This document shows positions 5,905 through 8,631 of a DNA stretch of 8,631 bases, piece by piece. Both the position numbers and the translations under genes were made by a program. The stretch covers positions 1-8,631 of the forward strand of contig CANCKV010000109.1 of NCBI GenBank assembly GCA_947378615.1. The letters run 5' to 3'. Origin of the DNA: Chitinophagaceae bacterium (lineage in GTDB: Bacteria; Bacteroidota; Bacteroidia; Chitinophagales; Chitinophagaceae). Every line of letters starts with the position of its first letter. Position 1 is the stretch's first letter. The notes below the pieces were generated by a model, which saw only the letters and a list, made by a program, of their open reading frames with translations, was not told where the DNA came from and searched no databases.

Positions 5905-8190
5905 TTAATGGGAATATAAATTTACATTATTTCTATATCCAGTATTATTTAAATACCAATCTGTATGTTGATTACCCCCACTCTGAGCCCAATTCGCTAA
6001 AAATAGATAGGCATTAGTTACAGTTACTCCTTCAATTGGATATGGTATAGTCGCAGGTACATCTAATGCCCAAGGGAGATTATTTTTAGTTACATAATAT
6101 TTACCTAAAGAAGGAACAGAATTATCTTCGTTTGTATCAAAGAAACCAGACGCCGCATAGCCCGTAGGCTGCCTGTTTATTAAATGTAATTCCCTACCTC
6201 TTGTTTGATTAATTATCAAATAAGGATTGATGTTAATATCAGAAGATGACAATGAATTATGAACAAATGAAATAGTCAGATTAATAGAATCAGGAGAAGT
6301 ATAGGGAGAACCTACTATAGTATTTGTAATAGGATTATTATTTGAAGAAGGCAAAACTCTTGATACATTATCCACTACAATTACATTGGCAAAAGTTTGT
6401 CTTGCCTCTGTACCATTTGCATTAGTAAACAGCCATGGAGCAGACTGTGTTTGCGTACCAGAAACATTAGTTACAGCACTTGAAGAGACCCCATCCAATT
6501 GAATTCCAAATCCATTACGAAAGTTTGCACCCGAAGCTCTCACTACTAAACTTGCTTTTAATTCAACCACATGATTTGCAGCATTAGTTACAGTATTATA
6601 CCTGTAACCCATTACTAAATCATTAAAATCATAATCCCCTGTAGTAGGCCAATTGTCTTCAAATAAGTATGTACCAAAACCTAAAGGAGGATAATAATTA
6701 TTGAAAGCTCTTGTAGAATCATTAGGATAAGCATCATAAATATCAGCAACACCATCTTTATCTACGTCTGTGAGAGTTACAGTATTGCCAATTAAATAAC
6801 TAGACAAATTATAATTGTTGGGGGTATTGGAATTATATTCAACAACAGCAAAATAATATTTTGTATTTGCTGTCAATCCTGTCATACACAATCTATTTCC
6901 TGTTCCATTATATACTACATAACCACCACCTAAAGGAGTTCCTCTACCATAAATACTATTGGCAACTGCCGTATTTTCTGTCAATATAGCATTTGGAGAA
7001 AAAGCACTGATTGGGCTAGTACTTGCAACAACCAATCGGTTAGTACCGTTCCCATTTGTCCAAGAAGCACATAAACTAGAAACGTCAATATTGCTAAACA
7101 ATAAATTTGAGGAAGAAACACTTGGAACAACAACTGGGACAGGAACAGTACTAGTAAAATTGTAAGTATGAATTTCACCTCCTGCAGTTTGGAAATAAGA
7201 CTGACCAATAATCTGACCTTCTAAATTTGAATTATTCCCAGATTTGTTGATATTTGCATAGGGGGCAAAAATAGTTCCCTGTACAGCTCCATGGCCAGAA
7301 ATATTAAGAATAGTAGTATTATAAAAATTATATAAAATGTAAGCAGAATTTGCTCCACTGATTCCACCACATGTAAAGGCATTCCAAGTAAAAGATCCTG
7401 TAGCATTAACATTCATTACCACAAGATGATTTGCATCGGGTACTTGACCAGAAAAGGTAAGGCTAGTAATATTGTTTAAATCTCCGCCAGAAATATTCAA
7501 AAAGGTAGTTCCCAAATTCAGTGTCTTAAAATAAATTTGAGAATTATTATCTATTCCATTATGAGCAATTGGGTTTGCCCCTTGAGTAGATGAGGAATAA
7601 ATCAGCGCATTGTCTGTTGCATAACTTAAACTTGTGGAAGTGGATTCCATGGTATAAAAGGCACTACTGAAGTTAATTGGACTAGTCTGAAAAACCGGGG
7701 TCTGATTTGAACTAACTCCTAGCGCTTGAGAAGTAGTAGATAATGAGATATTGGGCGTACTATTATAATCATTATTAGGCGTGATACGAATGGGAGAGGC
7801 TGCATTATTAGGATCTAAATACCATGCTTTAGCACCATTTTGATTACCTATAAGTACATAACCATTATTTAAAACCTGAAGACTATTCCCTGAACTATAA
7901 TTCACTTTGCCTGCAACTAATAAGCCAATATTGATACCGTTCAATTTATATACAAAATTATTACTACTGCTAACATAGTAACTTCCTAAAATATTAAAGT
8001 CGCCCCCAACAGCAATAGGACCTTCAGTTTCTCCAGTAAAAAAACTTGCACTTCCATTTACAAAAACATTGAAGCCCAATGCTGGCGACGTAGGGCCTTG
8101 AGCAGTTGTGATAACTGATACAATCAATGCAAAGAAGAAAATTATTAATTTAAAATAAGCGTTTCGTCTTGCTTTTATATTTAATACCAT
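5905..8190 (-). CDS. Large secreted protein: choice-of-anchor A domain, fibronectin-III-like domain, calcium-binding repeat and LruC domain
   Basis: A protein of 761 residues from the ATG at 8188-8190. AAGGA lies six bases upstream, which favours this start over the in-frame TTG at 8196. Residues below count from the ATG. A basic start and hydrophobic run (about 14-30) end in TTAQGP, a signal peptide probably cut before Gln. There is no lipobox cysteine. Residues 36-345 match the choice-of-anchor A family: ALGFNVFVNGSA, GPIAVGGDFN, then HGAVQGTIFAPYANI and LEGQIIGQSY. A fibronectin-III-like unit (about 358-455) has SWTNGNGTNRLVV and LTANTKYYFAVVEYN. DVDKDGVADIYDAYPND (475-491) is a thrombospondin-3-type calcium-binding motif. 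The rest (about 505-761) is an LruC/DUF4842 domain, with EDNWPTTGDYDFNDLVMGY and an end near LANWAQSGGNQHTDWY. Asn, Ser and Thr are abundant, as in many surface proteins. No sorting domain follows LruC, so the means of anchoring is unclear. It sits 174 bases downstream of a partial, probably secreted gene on the same strand. The role is unknown; adhesion or matrix is a guess. Confidence 0.88.
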   Translation of the reverse strand: MVLNIKARRNAYFKLIIFFFALIVSVITTAQGPTSPALGFNVFVNGSASFFTGETEGPIAVGGDFNILGSYYVSSSNNFVYKLNGINIGLLVAGKVNYSSGNSLQVLNNGYVLIGNQNGAKAWYLDPNNAASPIRITPNNDYNSTPNISLSTTSQALGVSSNQTPVFQTSPINFSSAFYTMESTSTSLSYATDNALIYSSSTQGANPIAHNGIDNNSQIYFKTLNLGTTFLNISGGDLNNITSLTFSGQVPDANHLVVMNVNATGSFTWNAFTCGGISGANSAYILYNFYNTTILNISGHGAVQGTIFAPYANINKSGNNSNLEGQIIGQSYFQTAGGEIHTYNFTSTVPVPVVVPSVSSSNLLFSNIDVSSLCASWTNGNGTNRLVVASTSPISAFSPNAILTENTAVANSIYGRGTPLGGGYVVYNGTGNRLCMTGLTANTKYYFAVVEYNSNTPNNYNLSSYLIGNTVTLTDVDKDGVADIYDAYPNDSTRAFNNYYPPLGFGTYLFEDNWPTTGDYDFNDLVMGYRYNTVTNAANHVVELKASLVVRASGANFRNGFGIQLDGVSSSAVTNVSGTQTQSAPWLFTNANGTEARQTFANVIVVDNVSRVLPSSNNNPITNTIVGSPYTSPDSINLTISFVHNSLSSSDININPYLIINQTRGRELHLINRQPTGYAASGFFDTNEDNSVPSLGKYYVTKNNLPWALDVPATIPYPIEGVTVTNAYLFLANWAQSGGNQHTDWYLNNTGYRNNVNLYSH

Positions 8191-8196
8191 CGCCAA

Positions 8197-8201
8197 TCCT
8201 T
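8197..8201 (-). promoter_or_regulatory. Ribosome binding site that fixes the start of the secreted protein
   Basis: AAGGA on the minus strand lies six bases before the ATG at 8190. The in-frame TTG at 8194-8196 would directly abut it, so ATG is the better start and the protein is two residues shorter than the longest possible frame. Confidence 0.5.
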
Positions 8202-8277
8202 ATATTTTTTAGGGTTATAAATTTTGGTAGTCCTAAAATCTTGACTGAAAAAATAAATAATACAAGGTTGTTTCTTA

Positions 8278-8308
8278 AAAGAATATAACAAACTGTATTT
8301 ACACCAAA
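8278..8308 (-). promoter_or_regulatory. Weak promoter candidate for the secreted-protein gene
   Basis: On the minus strand, TTTG (8305-8308) and TATTCTTT (8278-8285) are 19 bases apart. This resembles the Bacteroidota -33/-7 arrangement with one extra base inside the -7 box. It leaves a leader of about 80 bases. If it is not real, the gene may be read from the upstream gene, as no terminator hairpin is evident in 8191-8364. Confidence 0.2.
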
Positions 8309-8364
8309 CAATGTCTCGATACAAAAAAACAACAAGATTCGCCCTAGTACTATTAATTGCCTTA

Positions 8365-8631
8365 CTAATTCAAATTCATAGTGATAGTGCCATTCTTAGT
8401 AATAAATGTCTTTTGAATATCCCCGAAAATTACTGTAATTGTGCTGTAAACAGTGGGAATAGTAATAGAAGTAGCATAATTAACACTCCCATTTTGCAAC
8501 TTTTGAAAAATAATACTGCTATCACTACCTAATATTTTAAGTATTGAATTGTAATTTTTATCGGGAAGACCTGTAAAGTTAAAATTAATTTTATTAGACG
8601 TATTCCAACCGAAATTACTAACAGTATTTAT
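8365..8631 (-). CDS. 3' end of a probable secreted protein (partial, runs off the right edge)
   Basis: The minus strand is open for 88 codons from the window edge to TAG at 8365-8367, with no start codon needed because the 5' part lies outside. The translation opens INTVSNFGWNTSNKINFNFTG and continues with LPDKNYNSILKILGSD, ITIPTVYSTITVIFGD and a closing KNGTITMNLN. Alternating polar and hydrophobic residues, high Asn/Thr/Ser and no charged helices suggest a beta-sandwich from an extracellular protein. The pattern F-x-W-x-T-x-x-x-I-x-F-x-x-x-G-L-P resembles segments I associate with the N-terminal part of Bacteroides LruC proteins and their neighbours; this is a loose resemblance. It precedes the large secreted-protein gene on the same strand by 174 bases, so the two may be co-expressed. 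The frame is certain to be coding in style; the family is not. Confidence 0.75.
   Translation of the reverse strand: MNTVSNFGWNTSNKINFNFTGLPDKNYNSILKILGSDSSIIFQKLQNGSVNYATSITIPTVYSTITVIFGDIQKTFITKNGTITMNLN

Noticed and set aside
6959..7412. Several short frames on both strands inside the secreted-protein gene
   Set aside because: They are shadows of the long frame that carries recognisable domains.
8150..8335. A 61-codon minus-strand frame overlapping the start of the secreted protein
   Set aside because: It runs into the signal-peptide coding region in another frame, has no ribosome binding site and no recognisable content.
8311..8532. A plus-strand 73-codon frame with a signal-peptide-like start (RYKKTTRFALVLLIALLIQ)
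   Set aside because: It lies opposite the convincing minus-strand partial gene (8365-8631), whose composition and length fit coding sequence far better. The remainder of this frame is featureless.

Overview
The window looks like chromosomal DNA of a low-GC Bacteroidota bacterium. A Chitinophagaceae- or Flavobacteriia-like host is likely, but the genus cannot be told from the sequence. The signs are: AT-rich DNA with little Shine-Dalgarno sequence; promoter-like pairs of the Bacteroidota type (TTTG / TAnnTTTG); a zinc-site-free CobB/SIRT5-type sirtuin of the Bacteroidota kind; a multi-PAS histidine kinase; and secreted choice-of-anchor A / LruC-domain proteins.

Layout. Positions 1-398 hold no recognisable gene, only a short unassigned open frame (112-240) and a minus-strand intrinsic terminator (303-337). 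That terminator lies just beyond a decayed minus-strand gene (399-1063). The gene belongs to a conserved Bacteroidota family of unknown function, about 220 residues long, and is interrupted by an in-frame TAA and a one-base deletion. A roughly 500-bp AT-rich intergenic stretch follows, with a 16-bp perfect palindrome and a second inverted repeat. Next come a 910-residue cytoplasmic histidine kinase with five PAS-like domains (1562-4294, +) and a sirtuin deacylase (4395-5090, +). A strong bidirectional terminator (5151-5197) separates the sirtuin from a convergent 140-residue orphan protein (5218-5640, -). The right third is one large secreted protein (5905-8190, -). The 3' end of another probably secreted gene lies just upstream of it on the same strand and runs off the window edge (8365-8631, -). 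That partial frame has no start codon inside the window and is easy to miss.

The genes do not form one obvious pathway. The kinase has no response regulator beside it, and the sirtuin seems to have its own promoter. The two right-hand minus-strand genes probably belong together as a cell-surface or extracellular module. I see no CRISPR array, tRNA, rRNA, insertion sequence or phage gene. I found no clear new system; the most notable points are the decayed gene, the zinc-less sirtuin with a changed FGE motif, and the domain layout of the secreted protein with no visible anchor.
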